A stretch of 64,000 nt of DNA from Anastatus disparis (Eukaryota; Arthropoda; Insecta; Hymenoptera; Eupelmidae). Below the pieces are notes generated by a model, which did not search any database, was not told where the DNA came from, and worked only from the letters and a program-made list of their open reading frames with translations. Position 1 is the first letter of the stretch, and each line of letters begins with the position of its first letter. This document shows, piece by piece, positions 44,594-56,454 of the stretch. Both the position numbers and the translations under genes were made by a program. The stretch covers positions 2,677,001 to 2,741,000 of the forward strand of contig JAFFSR010000307.1 of NCBI GenBank assembly GCA_017163975.1, read 5' to 3'.

Positions 44594-45559
44594 AACATTT
44601 CAAACCGACTGGAAGAGCAGAAAAATGAAAATCTCTGAAACTCTGGGAATATATCCTGCCTGTTACTCAAAATGTGTAAAAAAATTTTTAAGGATTTAAA
44701 TTGGGAGGATCAAGAGCCATAGATTCTTGAAATTTGGAAATTTTTCAAAATTTTTGGAAAAGTCCTAACTTGATCATTTTTTTTCCTGAAAATCCTAATA
44801 TTTTAGAGAGAAATTCATGAGAATACTTCTTGTTGTTAATGAAAAGCAGAGTTAGCATGATTTTTTACAGACCTGAATTTTGAAGTTTTCTATTGATTCT
44901 TATATGTATTACATGGTAATTGAAATTACTCATTGCTCCCCATTTCTTTTCGCGGGCTTATTTTCCTCTATTTCACGTGAACTTTAAAATGAATTTTTGA
45001 TCATTTAAGTCAGAGCCATCAATAAGGAGTTAAAACAGTTTAAAATATATATTATCATGTATAATTAATTTTTATATTGAAAATAAATAAGACATGAAAA
45101 TATATATTTTAAAGTGTTAAAACTCCTTATTGGTGGCTCTTTCTTACACAGTCAAAAATTTATTTTTAAGTTGATAAGAAATAGAAGGAAATAAGCCCTC
45201 TAAAAGCAATTTCTGAAGTAGCAGACAATGAGTAATTACAATTACCATGTAATACATGTAAGAACCAATAGAAGACTTCAAAATTTAGCTCTGTAAAAAA
45301 TAATGCTAACTCTCCTCTTTGTTTAGAACAAGAAGGATTCTTATGAATTTCTCTCTAAAACATCAAGATTTTCAGAAAAAAATTATAAAGTTGGTACTTT
45401 TCCAAAAATTTTGAAAATTCCCAAATTTCAAGGATTTATGGCTCTTGATCCTTCAAATCTAAATCCTTGAATATTTTTTTACACATTTTGAGTAACAGAC
45501 AGAATATGTTCTCAGAGTTTCAGCGATTTTTATTTTTTTGCTCTTCCAGTTGGCGTAAA

Positions 45560-45561
<2 letters not shown>
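44591..45561. mobile_element. Large palindrome 1 (fold-back/MITE type)
   Basis: Arms of about 460 bp around a centre near 45070. For example GACTGGAAGAGCAGAAAAAT (44610) pairs with the reverse complement of 45530-45550, and ATTACATGGTAATTGAAATT pairs with AATTACAATTACCATGTAAT. Arms are imperfect (small indels, substitutions), so this is not an assembly mirror artefact. Both ends meet TA arrays, fitting a TA target. No ORF. Confidence 0.82.

Positions 45562-45634
<73 letters not shown>
45562..45634. repeat. TA microsatellite, middle
   Basis: A pure TA run of about 73 bp shared as the boundary between two large palindromes. Confidence 0.95.
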
Positions 45635-45637
<3 letters not shown>

Positions 45638-46861
45638 GTCAATCTACGTCAAACGTATAATGGCTCTGTTCAAAATTGTAGATCACTAAAAAAGTCGTGC
45701 ATGGGCTTAAAATTTTCGTCTTACACTCTACTTTCTTTTGCAATGTGGGGATTTTGAAAAATCCAAAATGGCGGCCTTAATATGGCGACTCAAACCTAGA
45801 AATTTCATAAAAAATTTTCAAAAATTAATTTTAATCCATTCAAATCTGATTCGACATATTTTTTATATCAGAAATCAATTCAGCGTTTGATTTTACATGA
45901 GAATATAGTATTGCACTCGAGGTAAAAAAATTTTACAATATCATCTTAAGGTCATATCGCGATACAATAGTTATTTCTTGAATTAATCATTGATAAACGT
46001 TGATTAGTGAGAAAATGAAGATACCGATAGGTAACTTGAGTCACTGAATCCAAATCTGATATCCGCTTAACCCTACCAGTCTCCATCAAGGTCATTCGAA
46101 GGTCAAATCGCGAATATCTTCTATTATTTGATAAGATTAAGACACCTATAAGTTTTACATGATGCTGGATCCGAATCCGAGATCTGTTGGAGTGTCAAAC
46201 GACGTAATTACAGAAAAATTCGTTTCAAACTGTGGTTTTTTGGAGAGCAAAAATTTTCTTTTAGTCAATATTTGATTAATTTTTACGTAATTACGTCGTT
46301 TGACACTCCAACAGACCCCGGTTTCGGATTCAGCGACACGTAAAACTTGAAGGTGTCCTAATTTTATCAAATAATAAAAGATGTTCGCGATTGGACCTTT
46401 AAATAACTTTCATACAGATCTTGTAAGGTTAAGCAAACATCAGATTTAAATTCAGTAACTCGAGTTATCTATCAGTATCTTCATTCCCTCACTAATAAAC
46501 ATTGATCAATGAGTAATTTGAGAAATAACTATTATTTCCCAATATGACCTTCCGATGACATTGTAAATTTTTTTTACCTCGAGTGCAATACTATATTCCT
46601 ATGTAAAATTGGACGCTGAATTGATTTCTGATGTGAAAAAATATATAAGATCTGATTTGAATAAATTAAAATCAATTTTTGAAAATTTTTTATGATATCT
46701 CTAGGTTTAAGCCGCTATATTGGAGCCGCCATTTTGGATTTTTTTAAATCGCCACATTGCAAAAGAAAGTAGAGTGTAAGACGAAAATTTTGAGCTTATA
46801 TACGATTTTTTTGGTGATCTACAATTTTGGACAGAGCCATTATCCATTTGACGTGGATTGA

Positions 46862-46863
<2 letters not shown>
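45635..46863. mobile_element. Large palindrome 2 (fold-back/MITE type)
   Basis: Arms of about 600 bp around a centre near 46245. Ends are TGGGTCAATCTACGTCAAAC at the left and the reverse complement of TGGTCAATCCACGTCAAATG at the right. Inner matches include TTACGTCGTTTGACACTCCA (about 46270-46310) with its partner near 46190. Small differences separate the arms. Bounded by TA arrays on both sides. It shows no sequence relation to palindrome 1 and no ORF. Confidence 0.85.
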
Positions 46864-46922
<59 letters not shown>

Positions 46923-46935
46923 TATATACATATAA
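46864..46935. repeat. TA microsatellite, right
   Basis: A TA run of about 51 bp followed by CACATATATATACATATA. Confidence 0.95.
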
Positions 46936-47182
46936 ATAATTGCCGAAAATAATCATTTTTTATCATTATATTATTTTTACAAATTTCATTATTATTTATT
47001 TATCATATAACAATTAATTCATAGCATTTTTCATAATTTCATTAATTTTTCAGCTTTTAAAGTAAAAAGGCAGTAATTTAAATCAGTTAATATAAGAGCA
47101 ATTCTTTTGTGAATATCTTTGGAAAAAGTTCATTAAAAATAAATTAAAATTCTTAAGAGAATTTTCATTTTCAATACTGGGT

Positions 47183-47830
47183 TTGGCTGAGGAAGATAAA
47201 TTGATTGTTAAAAGACAGGGATTGTATAGTGGAATTGCTTTCATGTTAACTGATATTCATATATTAGAATTTAATAACATTTCAAACCAGTGCACCTTAT
47301 TCGACATGCAATTAACTTCACTAATTCAGAGACCACAATATGTTAATTCAGTACTGATTGATGGAGAATTTATACAGTTATTATTTACCGGAAATTTAGA
47401 AAAGAGTCACCGGATTCGTGTGTATTATAATAATAAGGTAATTCATATATATGACAGTTTGAATCTTATATATTTACAAGATGAGTATAAGATTTATATG
47501 AACAGATTATTTCCAAACAAATCGGAATTAAGCACAGTATTCGAAACAGTACAATCACAATAGAATAATTATGATTGTAGCGTTTTTGCAATGGTTTTTG
47601 CTGTTGCAGTACTTTATAATTTAGGTCCATGTTGTTTAAGATATGATGTTTCTAAAATGCGATTATGTTTATAAAAAATTTTTAAAACGCAAAAAATAAA
47701 AATGTTTCCAGTTTTACAAAATTATAATAATGCAAAAATTAATTACGATGATCCACCGGATATGATAAAAAGGAGTTTTCGTCATGAGCAAGGTCTTAAT
47801 CAGATACCATTTAATTCAGATTTCGCCGAG
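47183..47830 (+). pseudogene. Ulp1-like cysteine peptidase of Helitron 2b
   Basis: Ulp1/C48-type peptidases accompany some insect Helitron-like elements. The frame reads GLYSGIAFMLTDIHILEFNN, LIQRPQYVNSVLIDG, then HRIRVYYNNKVIHIYDSLN (catalytic His and Asp region; the usual GHW is here SHR), VQSQ (Gln) and, after a TAG near 47561, NNYDCSVFAMVFA with the expected catalytic Cys. After a TAA near 47674 the frame continues KIFKTQKIKMFPVLQNY. The N-terminus is missing: the open frame starts without an ATG. It lies upstream of and in the same direction as the Rep-helicase. No counterpart is seen beside copy 2a. Confidence 0.6.
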
Positions 47831-48120
47831 CTTGAAATATTATAAAAAAAACTCACAAATGCATTTATTGCTAGACCAAAAAAAGATCATGGAAATGTAT
47901 CGTAAACAAAAGAACTCGAATAATGAAACAATTTTGATGAAAATTGACAATGACATTCCAGATAGAAATTTTTAAAAACCAGATAATGATATAATGGGAA
48001 TCGATGACATCCACTTGAATTGTAACGATAATAAAATTGGGACAGTTGAGATTAAATTAAATGAAGAAAAAAAAGAATAAAAAGAAAGAGATGAAAAAAA
48101 AACTTTATTTGTAACAGAAC

Positions 48121-48531
48121 TTAAGAGCTTGACGAAGCTGCCCGCCTTCTAATAATATTTCCAATCCTAACTTATGAATAAACGATGTGTTTAATCAAGT
48201 TTTTTTGCTGCAAAGTAAAAATTTGTAAGATTATACTTCAGTGCGGACAACTCAAAAAATCCACCAAAATATTAGACATATAAAGTTATAATAAAAACTT
48301 TCAATGTATCGTATTTTCAAGTTAGGTCTATCAAGTTTGATATCTGATTTCCAATTCAAGCTCATAAAAAAATAACAAGTCCAAATGATTTTTTATTTTG
48401 ACAAAAATTATTGTATTAATATAGCTTTAGTACGGACAAGTCATTATATTTGTTTAATTTATTAATTTAAAAAGATACTGATATAATATAAAAAGCAAAA
48501 CTCAAGTGATGCAGCTCCGACATTCCGTTAA
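48121..48531. mobile_element. TTAA MITE family A, copy 2
   Basis: TTAA at 48121-48124 and 48528-48531 flanks 411 bp. Ends are GAGCTTGACGAAGCTGC and, reversed, CGGAATGTCGGAGCTGC. Internal words (ATAACAAGTCCAAATGATTT, AGTACGGACAAGTCATTA) are shared with copies at 7906 and 56035. It sits between the Ulp1-like frame and the Rep-helicase N-terminus. Confidence 0.82.
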
Positions 48532-51500
48532 TAGGAAAATGGTAACAGAAGAATCACATAAATATAAAAAAATTTCAGAAAAAGACATTATTATGGAAAT
48601 GCGAGAAACAAAAAAGTAATAATAAATTAGAACTAAGACCTGCTCAAGAAATTTTACGTAAGAAAAAAGCTTATATGAAAATGAAATAAGGCCAACCAAA
48701 TAAATATAAACAGAAATTAGAAAATACTAAGATAACAAAATGGCAATTCAAGGAAACAATGAGTACTGATAAATTGGAACAAATACGTGCGAATGAGGCT
48801 TTACGTAAGAAAGAAGCTTATATAAATCAAAGAAAAACAACCAAAAAAATATGAAGAAAAATTAGAAAATATTAAGTGTAAACGATTAAAAATTGAAGAT
48901 AATAATTATAATGAAAATTAGAATAATAATAATCATAATAACAATCATAATATTGTATGAAACGAAGTTATTGATAAAACAATAAAGGGCAAAGTAGGAA
49001 AAAAATTGAAGAAATTAAATGAAAAAATATTAACTGTAAGAATTAATTTGAAACTGATTGGTTGTATGGCAAATATATATTTCGATGAAAATCTCATATC
49101 TGAAAATTACATTGGTTTCATGACGAATACATGTATTTATTGTGATGCGCAACATTTTGCTTTTTAATATACTAAAAGTAACGATTTCTCTAATTGTTGT
49201 CATAAAGGTAAAGTAGAATTGTTACAAAATCCACCTTACCCAGAACAATTAATGTTTTGAGCAATTAAATTTACGGAAGAAAGTATTGATTTTCGACGAA
49301 ATGTTAGGTTGTACAATAATGCTTTAGCATTCGCAAGTTTTGATGCCAATTTTGATACATTGCCGGGTTAAGGACCACAAGTTATTAGAATATGTGGACA
49401 AATTTACCATAATGTATATGCGTTACATCCTAATAAAGATGAAGCACGTAAATATGGACAATTATATATTTTAGATAATGAAATGGCAACGATTGAATGA
49501 CATAAGTTTAATACAAACTTAACATTATTAAAACATTTAGATAACTTGATGAGAGATATTAACCCTCATGCTAAAGCCTATAAAATGATGCATGAAGCAG
49601 GAGAAGAAGAACTACAACGATGTGCAAAAATCAATTGTCTTCTGAAAACTGTTACTATGCCTATTGTCCGCAATAATAATTTCAATAAAAATAGATATAA
49701 TCTACCTACCTGTAATGAAGTAGCAATAGTATACGTTGGAGAAGACGATATGCCTCCTATTGAACGTGATATTGTTATTTACCCTAAGTCTGATAAACCA
49801 ATTAGTATACTAACAATTAGCAAACACACAGATCCTATGACATATTCGCTTATTCATCCTAATGTTGGTTTCGGATGGATGTCAAATATGAAAAATAAAT
49901 TTGGAAAATCTAATGTTGAAAATTTGCGATTTTATAATTATAGATTTAGTGTTAGAAATGAATTTAATCCATTTTTTAATTTAGGAAAATTATCTCAACA
50001 GTTCATTGCTGATGCGTTTGTAAAAGTTGAAACCTCCAGATTATATTTCATACGAAAAAACCAAAACGTATTAAGAAGTGATTGTTACAAAGGTGTTATG
50101 GACTATTTACATAACAAAAAAGAGATAGATTATCTAAAAATTGGAAAAATGATAATATTACCATCAAACTTTACAGGAAGTCCACGATTTTTAAAACAAA
50201 ATTATATTGATTTAATAACACTTGTAAATTATCATGGTAAATCTGAGCTTTTTGTAACTATGACCTGTAACCCACATTGGAAAGAAATAACTGAAAACTT
50301 GGAAATTTATGAAAATGCAATAGATAGACCAGATATTATAACTAAAGTATTTTATCAAAAAGTAGAAGAACTCAAAAATTTAGTAATAAAAAAGGGAATA
50401 TTAGAAAAATGTATTGGATATTGTTATGTAATTGAATTTCAAAAACGAGGATTACCACATATGCATATGTTGTTATTCGTAGATAAAAATGATAAATTTG
50501 ACATTCCCGAAAAAGTTGATAAAATAATAAGTGCAGAAATCCCAAACAAAGATATTTATCCAAAATTATATAGTATTGTTGAATAATTTATGATACACGG
50601 TCCTTGTGGTATGCAAAATATAAATTGTCCGTGTATGGATAAAAATACGAAACAATGTACGAAAAATTTTCCAAAAAAATGTAATAATACAACAACATTA
50701 AAATCAAATGGGTATCCACTTTACAAACGCAAAAGTGATAGCGTCGAAATTATTTAAAAAAATAAATTTACAGAAAGAATTGCAGATAATGGATTCGTCG
50801 TTCCTTATAATCCTTACTTATTATTGAAATTTAATGCACACATAAGAAGTTTGTTCGACTGTACAATGCATTAAATATTTATTCAAATACTGTCATGAAG
50901 ATCATGATTGTGCATACATTAAAATACATCAAGTAAATGTGGATTTCTAATCAGAAAATAAAGACACTTTTCAAAATGTCAATCGCGGAAATGTTGAAGA
51001 TGAATATGACGAAACCCAACAATACATTTATACACGATATTTATGTCCACCTCAAGTAATGCACAGGTTATGAGAATATCCTTTACATGTTATTTCACAT
51101 TCTATAAAACGTCTAAGCGTTCATGAAGAAAATCAACAAAACGTATTTTTTAAAGAAGAAAAAGAATAAATAATCATGCAAAAAAATGTGGGAGCATCAT
51201 CTTTTAACAGCATCTTTTGAATTGAATAGAGAAGATTTTAGGCACGAAATCACTTGTATTCAGACATACCGAATTTTTATGCATTTGATGAAAAACTGAA
51301 AAAGTGGAATAAAAGAAAACAAAAGAAAACCAATACTTAGTAGAATGTACTTAGTAAGTCCGAAAGATAGAGAACGTTATTTCATTAGGTTATTACTATT
51401 ACATGTTAAAGAAGCCACATCTTTTGAAGCTTCGCGTACTGTTGATGATGTGATGTACAATTCGTTTTATGTGGCAGCTAAGGCAAAACAATTAATTAAT

Positions 51501-53231
51501 GAAGATAAAGAATCGGATAGATGCTTGGAAGAAGCATCTTCAACAGAATTCCTTTATGCTCTTTGTGAATTATTTGCTTTTATTTGCGTTTTTCATAATC
51601 CTATAAGTGCACGAGATTTATATGAAAAATATAGAGATAAATTTTACCACCCTAAATACGAAAAAAATGTAGGTGAAAATCTTGCATTGAATGTTATTAA
51701 AAATAATTTACAAGTCAATACATTTTCATTAAACGATTTTAATTTACCTAACATAAGCACATTTATAGAAGAAGATAATAATGAAACAATTTGAAATTAT
51801 AATAATTATATTCTTAATGAATTAGAAATGAAAATAAATTCTTTAAATAATAAACAAAGGCAAATTTTCGACTCTACACTAAAAAGGTTAAACAGCCAAA
51901 GTAAAAAAAAATATATTTTTATAGATGGACCGGTTGGAAGTGGAAAAAGTTATTTACTTAGCGTTTTAATGGCTCATTTTAAATATTATACCATACATTA
52001 TTTATGTGTAGCTTTGACAGTTATAGCAGCGAATTCATTAGTTGATAGAAAGACCGTGTATACAACATTTAAACTACCGTTAAATATAACAGATTGTACA
52101 ACTTGTAATGTTAAGCCTAATTCTGCAGAAGGCAAACAATTAAAGGAAACACAAATAATTATTCGGAATGAAATATCCATGACTTCAAAATTTGCTTTTG
52201 AAACGGTTGATCGTCTTTTTCAAGATTTATGCAATGTAAACCATCCCTTCGGTGGTAAAACTGTAATTATATGAAGAGATTTCAGGCAAACATTACTAAT
52301 TGTACGACATGGTAGCCGTATGAACATTATTGAAAATTCAGTTAAATTTAGTATATTATGGCAAAATTTTAAGCAAATGAAAATCTGCGAGTTTCGGATG
52401 ATGATAATAATTTTAAACAATGGTTATTAGACATCAGAGAAGGAGAACGCTGCGATGTTTTTGAAGATGATAATGAAGTAAGTGCTATACCAGATAATTT
52501 TATCATTAAAGAAAATCTTGTCAAAGAAATATTCGGAAAAACAATAAAAATAGACAATACGAATATAACGGAAAAAGTTATTTTGGCTCCTAAAAATAAT
52601 GATGTTACTGAAATCTATAATAATGTTTTGAATTTAATGGAAGGAAACCATGTTGATTATTTGAGTATTGATACTGTTTAAGATGATAACAAAGAAAATT
52701 TAGATATTATGTTACCTACAAAATTTTTAAATAAGTTAACTCCTAATGGACTTCCACCACATAAATTACATTTAAAAGTAGGGGCTATCATTATACTTTT
52801 AAGAAATTCAAATGTCAATAAGGGACTTTGTAATGGAACAAGGTTGATAGTAAAAAAAATGCTTAAATATTCCATTCAAGTGGAATTAGCAACTGGTCAA
52901 AACAAAGGTAAATTAGTTTTCATTCCAAGAATAAATTTATCTCTATCTACGGAAGGAATTCCATTCAATATGCAACAAAAACAGTTTCCTATTAGATTAG
53001 GATTCGCAATGACTATTAATAAATCACAAGGACAATCTTATGAAAAAGTTGGTGTTTATTTGCCGTCACCAGTTTTCTAGTCATGGGCAATTATATGTTG
53101 CTCTTTCAAGGGCGAAATTTAAAAACAATTTAAAATTATTTTTAGGTGACTACGCTATTGTCAACGGAGAAAATAAAAATGATCAGAACACAATATATAC
53201 AAAAAACATTGTTAATAAAGAGATATTATAA
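48532..53231 (+). pseudogene. Helitron 2b Rep-helicase, nearly full length but broken
   Basis: An inverted, diverged copy of 33546-38510. It has two of the 49-residue N-terminal repeats, a Cys/His region (CIYCDAQHF, 49130), then an open frame 49546-50586 with VGFGWMSNMKNKFG, FVTMTCNPHWKEI and the HUH motif GLPHMHML (50450-50475). 51345-51794 continues Rep. The helicase (51828-52274) has Walker A GPVGSGKS and a degraded Walker B (IIIRNEISM, Asn for Asp). GLCNGTR lies at 52825-52850 and MTINKSQGQSYEK...HGQLYVALSRA at 53010-53115. It includes the C-terminal half missing from 2a. Breaks near 50586, 50750, 51070, 51180, 51795, 52275, 52390, 52680 and 53070. Confidence 0.88.
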
Positions 53232-53367
53232 AGAATATGTCAATATGTATTTTATATTTATGTTTTAGATTGTGTTAATAGTTGAACTCGAAATATAATA
53301 AAATATATGATATTTAATAAAAATACATATCAACTGACGCTTTCAAAATAGTTTAATATGATGTTGA

Positions 53368-53805
53368 ATCAGCTGTATAAAGGACGCGCTGTTAAATCAG
53401 CTGCATAAGGAAACGTGCTGTTGAATCGGCTGCATACGAGGATACGCTATTAAATCGACTACATTAGGAAACGCGCTGCTGAATCAGCTGCAAATAGGGA
53501 TGCGCTGTGGAATCGGCTGCATATGGGGATGCGCTGTTGAATCGGCTGCATATTGGGATGCGCTATTGAATTGGCTGCATATTGGGATGCGCTGTTGAAT
53601 CGGCTGCATATTGGGATGCGCTGTTGAATCGGCTGCATATTGGGATGCGCTGTTGAATCGGCTGCATATTGGGATGCGCTGTTAAATCGGCCGCATATGG
53701 GGATGTGCTGTTTAAACGGCTGCATATTGGGATGCGCTGTTTAATCGGCTGCATATAAGGATATGCTGTTAAGTCAGCTGTATATGGAGATGCGCTATTA
53801 GATTT
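53368..53805. repeat. 29-bp minisatellite GCTGCATATTGGGATGC
   Basis: About 15 contiguous copies of GCTGCATATTGGGATGC followed by GCTGTTGAATCG, 29 bp per unit (ATTGGGATGC at 53581 and 53610). The centre is homogeneous and the edges degenerate. It lies between the Helitron 2b helicase end and the element terminus. Frames at 53459-53754 are products of the repeat. Confidence 0.9.
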
Positions 53806-53969
53806 GCAATGTCTAGTGTAAGAATGAGACGTTAAAATATTGCATTTGAAATAAAAAAAATATTATAGCGTCTGGAGCGGAGCCTGTATGAAACATTATA
53901 AAAATACGCTCCACTGAAAAATCTAATGTAAAAGTATACAGGCTTGGATACTTTTACATTGAAAAATTA
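53806..53969. other. Helitron 2b 3' spacer
   Basis: Contains CTTTTACATT words in inverted arrangement (53927-53962) and an isolated GC-richer patch GCGTCTGGAGCGGAGCC. No gene. Confidence 0.4.
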
Positions 53970-54215
53970 TAAGGCCCAAAAAAATATAAGGCCCAAGAAA
54001 GTATTAGGCTGAATAAAATATAAGGCCCGAAAAAAATTAAGGCTCAAGAAAATCCAAGGCCAAAAAAATATAGCGACAAAAAAAATATTGGTCCCAAGAA
54101 AATATAAGGCCCAAAAAATATAGAGACTGAAAAAATATTGGGCCCAAAAAAATACGGAGAACCGGAGAAACGGAGAAAAAAGTGGTTTCACTTTAATATA
54201 ATATAAAATATTTAG
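53970..54215 (+). mobile_element. Helitron 2b terminal minisatellite and end
   Basis: Six or seven units of AAGGCCCAAAAAAATATA (reverse complement of the 31.7-33.5 kb array), then ACGGAGAACCGGAGAAACGG and AGTGGTTTCACTTTAATATA ending near 54213. This is the same end as 2a at 31508. Outside the end the two flanks differ, so the boundary is well placed. Confidence 0.65.
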
Positions 54216-54246
54216 ACTCAGAGAGTCGAAAAAAGTGGTTTCCAGA

Positions 54247-54248
<2 letters not shown>

Positions 54249-54286
<38 letters not shown>
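54249..54286. repeat. GT microsatellite
   Basis: About 18 GT units. Confidence 0.95.
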
Positions 54287-55242
54287 ATTTTAAAAATTTT
54301 GAAAAAATTTATTTTAAATGTTTTATTTTTTCTGGAGCTTACGTAAATTACGCTAAGAATTTGTTTAAAAATGTGTATAGAAATGATTTGATACCGTTAA
54401 AATAATAAAAACATTTAAAAACTGATTTTCTTGGCATACTATTAATTTTATTATTTTTCTATTTCACGGAAACCATTCGATAGATTTGCTCTAAAATTTT
54501 TATGCAAGTTATTTGCTACTGTCTGATGAAAACAAGTTTTAGAAAACTAATTTTCTTAGTGCAGTTTTAATTTAAGAGAATTTTGAAAATTTTCATACAA
54601 ATTTTTAATTTTTTATTTATTTTTTTTCTTAGCGTCGTAACGATTAGAAATTTCGTTGTCATCGTTCTTTTAAAGTACAAATTTATTAATAAATATTAAT
54701 GTTAGACAATTTTTTTATATTAAAATCACATTTGAATAAATATAAAAAAATTAATGAAACTCAAAGAGCTCTATGAGAAAGCATTTCGCCAAAACACTTA
54801 GCAGTGTTTTTTAAGTACCTTAGTACATAAATTAGATATACTTGATTTAGAACCTATTTTAACAATACCCTCCTTCCTCCGTGCAGTTGTTAGTTCCAGT
54901 GAACGTCAAATACCGTTTTCGATTATTTCATGGTTTGTGATTGAAACACGTGATTAAAAAGAATGAATTCCTATTTTATTTTTTCATTGATTCTAATGCA
55001 ATTTAGTAGAAAAAATTCTTAATTCATCATGATATAATTTGTATTTAAACAACTTCTATGCACATTGTAACTTCAATTAAACTTTTTTATAAAAATATAA
55101 AAATTTAATTGAGTACAAAACTAGGATATCAAAATTCATAAGTTGCGGCAATTCTATTTTATTTTGAAATTGGCTAATTTATACACAATGATATAATATA
55201 TGAAAATTCAACCGAGCGACGTTAGGAGTGAGGTATTTTTTG
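54287..55242. other. AT-rich DNA, no feature
   Basis: No gene, RNA or repeat family was recognised. Confidence 0.5.
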
Positions 55243-55518
55243 CTAGTTTTTAATTATAATATTGTCTTCTAATAAGTTTTTCATCTTATTTGACAATTCA
55301 TTCATTTGTTTTTTTAAATTTATTGTTCCGGCATCTGCGGTTTTCTCTAAATTAAAGACTATGGATTTGTCTGGACTAGCTGCATTGATTTTGTCATCCA
55401 ACTCTTGTTGTTTATTAAACAACAATGTCAGCTCATATGACTCAGCTTTTATCCATCCGTTTTGCTTTGTATTAACGTCTTCCTCTATGGTCTTATCAAG
55501 ATTATCTAATTCTTGCAT
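55243..55518 (-). CDS. Short coiled-coil ORF, unknown
   Basis: 91 codons from an ATG: MQELDNLDKTIEEDVNTKQN, then LTLLFNKQQELDDKINAA and TINLKKQMNELSNKMKNLLE. Heptad-like spacing of Leu/Ile suggests a coiled coil. It resembles in style the N-terminal part of retroelement Gag (compare the Gypsy-1 gag at 31.4 kb), but no direct match is visible. Its less AT-biased codons make it more credible than neighbouring frames. It may be a gag fragment or host exon. Confidence 0.35.
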   Translation of the reverse strand: MQELDNLDKTIEEDVNTKQNGWIKAESYELTLLFNKQQELDDKINAASPDKSIVFNLEKTADAGTINLKKQMNELSNKMKNLLEDNIIIKN

Positions 55519-55529
55519 CAGTATCTTCT

Positions 55530-56034
55530 TTTCGCCATCTTAATTTTTATTTTCATTCGCAATTATGATATGAATTAATATTTCCGAAATTAAAATTTAA
55601 AATATTTCTATTTTAGTTAATAATTTTTTTTTTCAAATTAATTGTTGTAATATTTAATTTTTTTATTATATAAAATACAAGGGACGAAATATTCAAATTT
55701 TAATTTCGTTTACAATTTTCTGTTTTATTTTAATAATTTTGATTTTTATGTATTTGTTAATATTTATTTAATATTAATTTTTATTTATCATTATTTTTAA
55801 TCATTATTTTTTAAATCGCATATATTATTTTATTATAATATTTGTTTCTCAATCGCGTTGATAACCTATGCCAAAGAATTACTTTTGTCTATTTTATCGC
55901 TGTTGACCTTTTGACTTTTTACTAATTTGCATCATTTATACAAAATATTCGCGTTATAGACTTGAGATTAACACGGTTATAACAAGAGATTTTAAAATAA
56001 TATAATTGTGTATTTTTTTAATTTACGAATACTT
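55530..56034. other. AT-rich DNA, no feature
   Basis: No recognisable signal. Confidence 0.4.
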
Positions 56035-56454
56035 TTAAGGGCATGACAGAGCTCGCTACCTCCTAAAATAATTCATTAACATTTTAATTCTAAGTTCACG
56101 AGTAAACGGTGCGTTAGACCGAGTTCTTTCATTACAGCAAGAAAATTTGTAATACTAAACTTGAGTGCGGACAACTTACAGAATTCACCGAAATATCGTA
56201 CATAAAAAGTTATAAACAATTTTTCGAAATATAGTATTTTGAGGTTAGGTTTATCGAGCTTGATATCTAATGTCCATCCCAAGCTTATGAAAAAATAACA
56301 AGTCCAAATGATTTTTTATTTTAACAAAAATTATTGTATTAACATAGCTTTAGTGCGGACAAGTCATTACAATTGTTTAAATTAGGAATTTAAAAAGATA
56401 TCAATAAAATAATAAAAGTAAAAATTGTGTCCAGCAGCTCCGACATCCCGTTAA
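56035..56454. mobile_element. TTAA MITE family A, copy 3
   Basis: TTAA at 56035-56038 and 56451-56454 flanks 412 bp. Ends are GGGCATGACAGAGCTCGC and, reversed, CGGGATGTCGGAGCTGCT. Internal sequence parallels 48121-48531 (for example AACAAGTCCAAATGATTTTT and TAGTGCGGACAAGTCATTAC). A short minus frame at 56076-56282 is not a gene. Confidence 0.82.

Noticed and set aside
48502..48699. Minus frame MVGLISFSYKLFSYVKFLEQ
   Set aside because: Antisense of the Helitron 2b N-terminal repeats and overlapping the MITE A end.
53459..53754. Repeats of about 29 bp resembling a CRISPR array
   Set aside because: Units are contiguous with no spacers of variable sequence, there are no cas genes, and the context is a eukaryotic Helitron.
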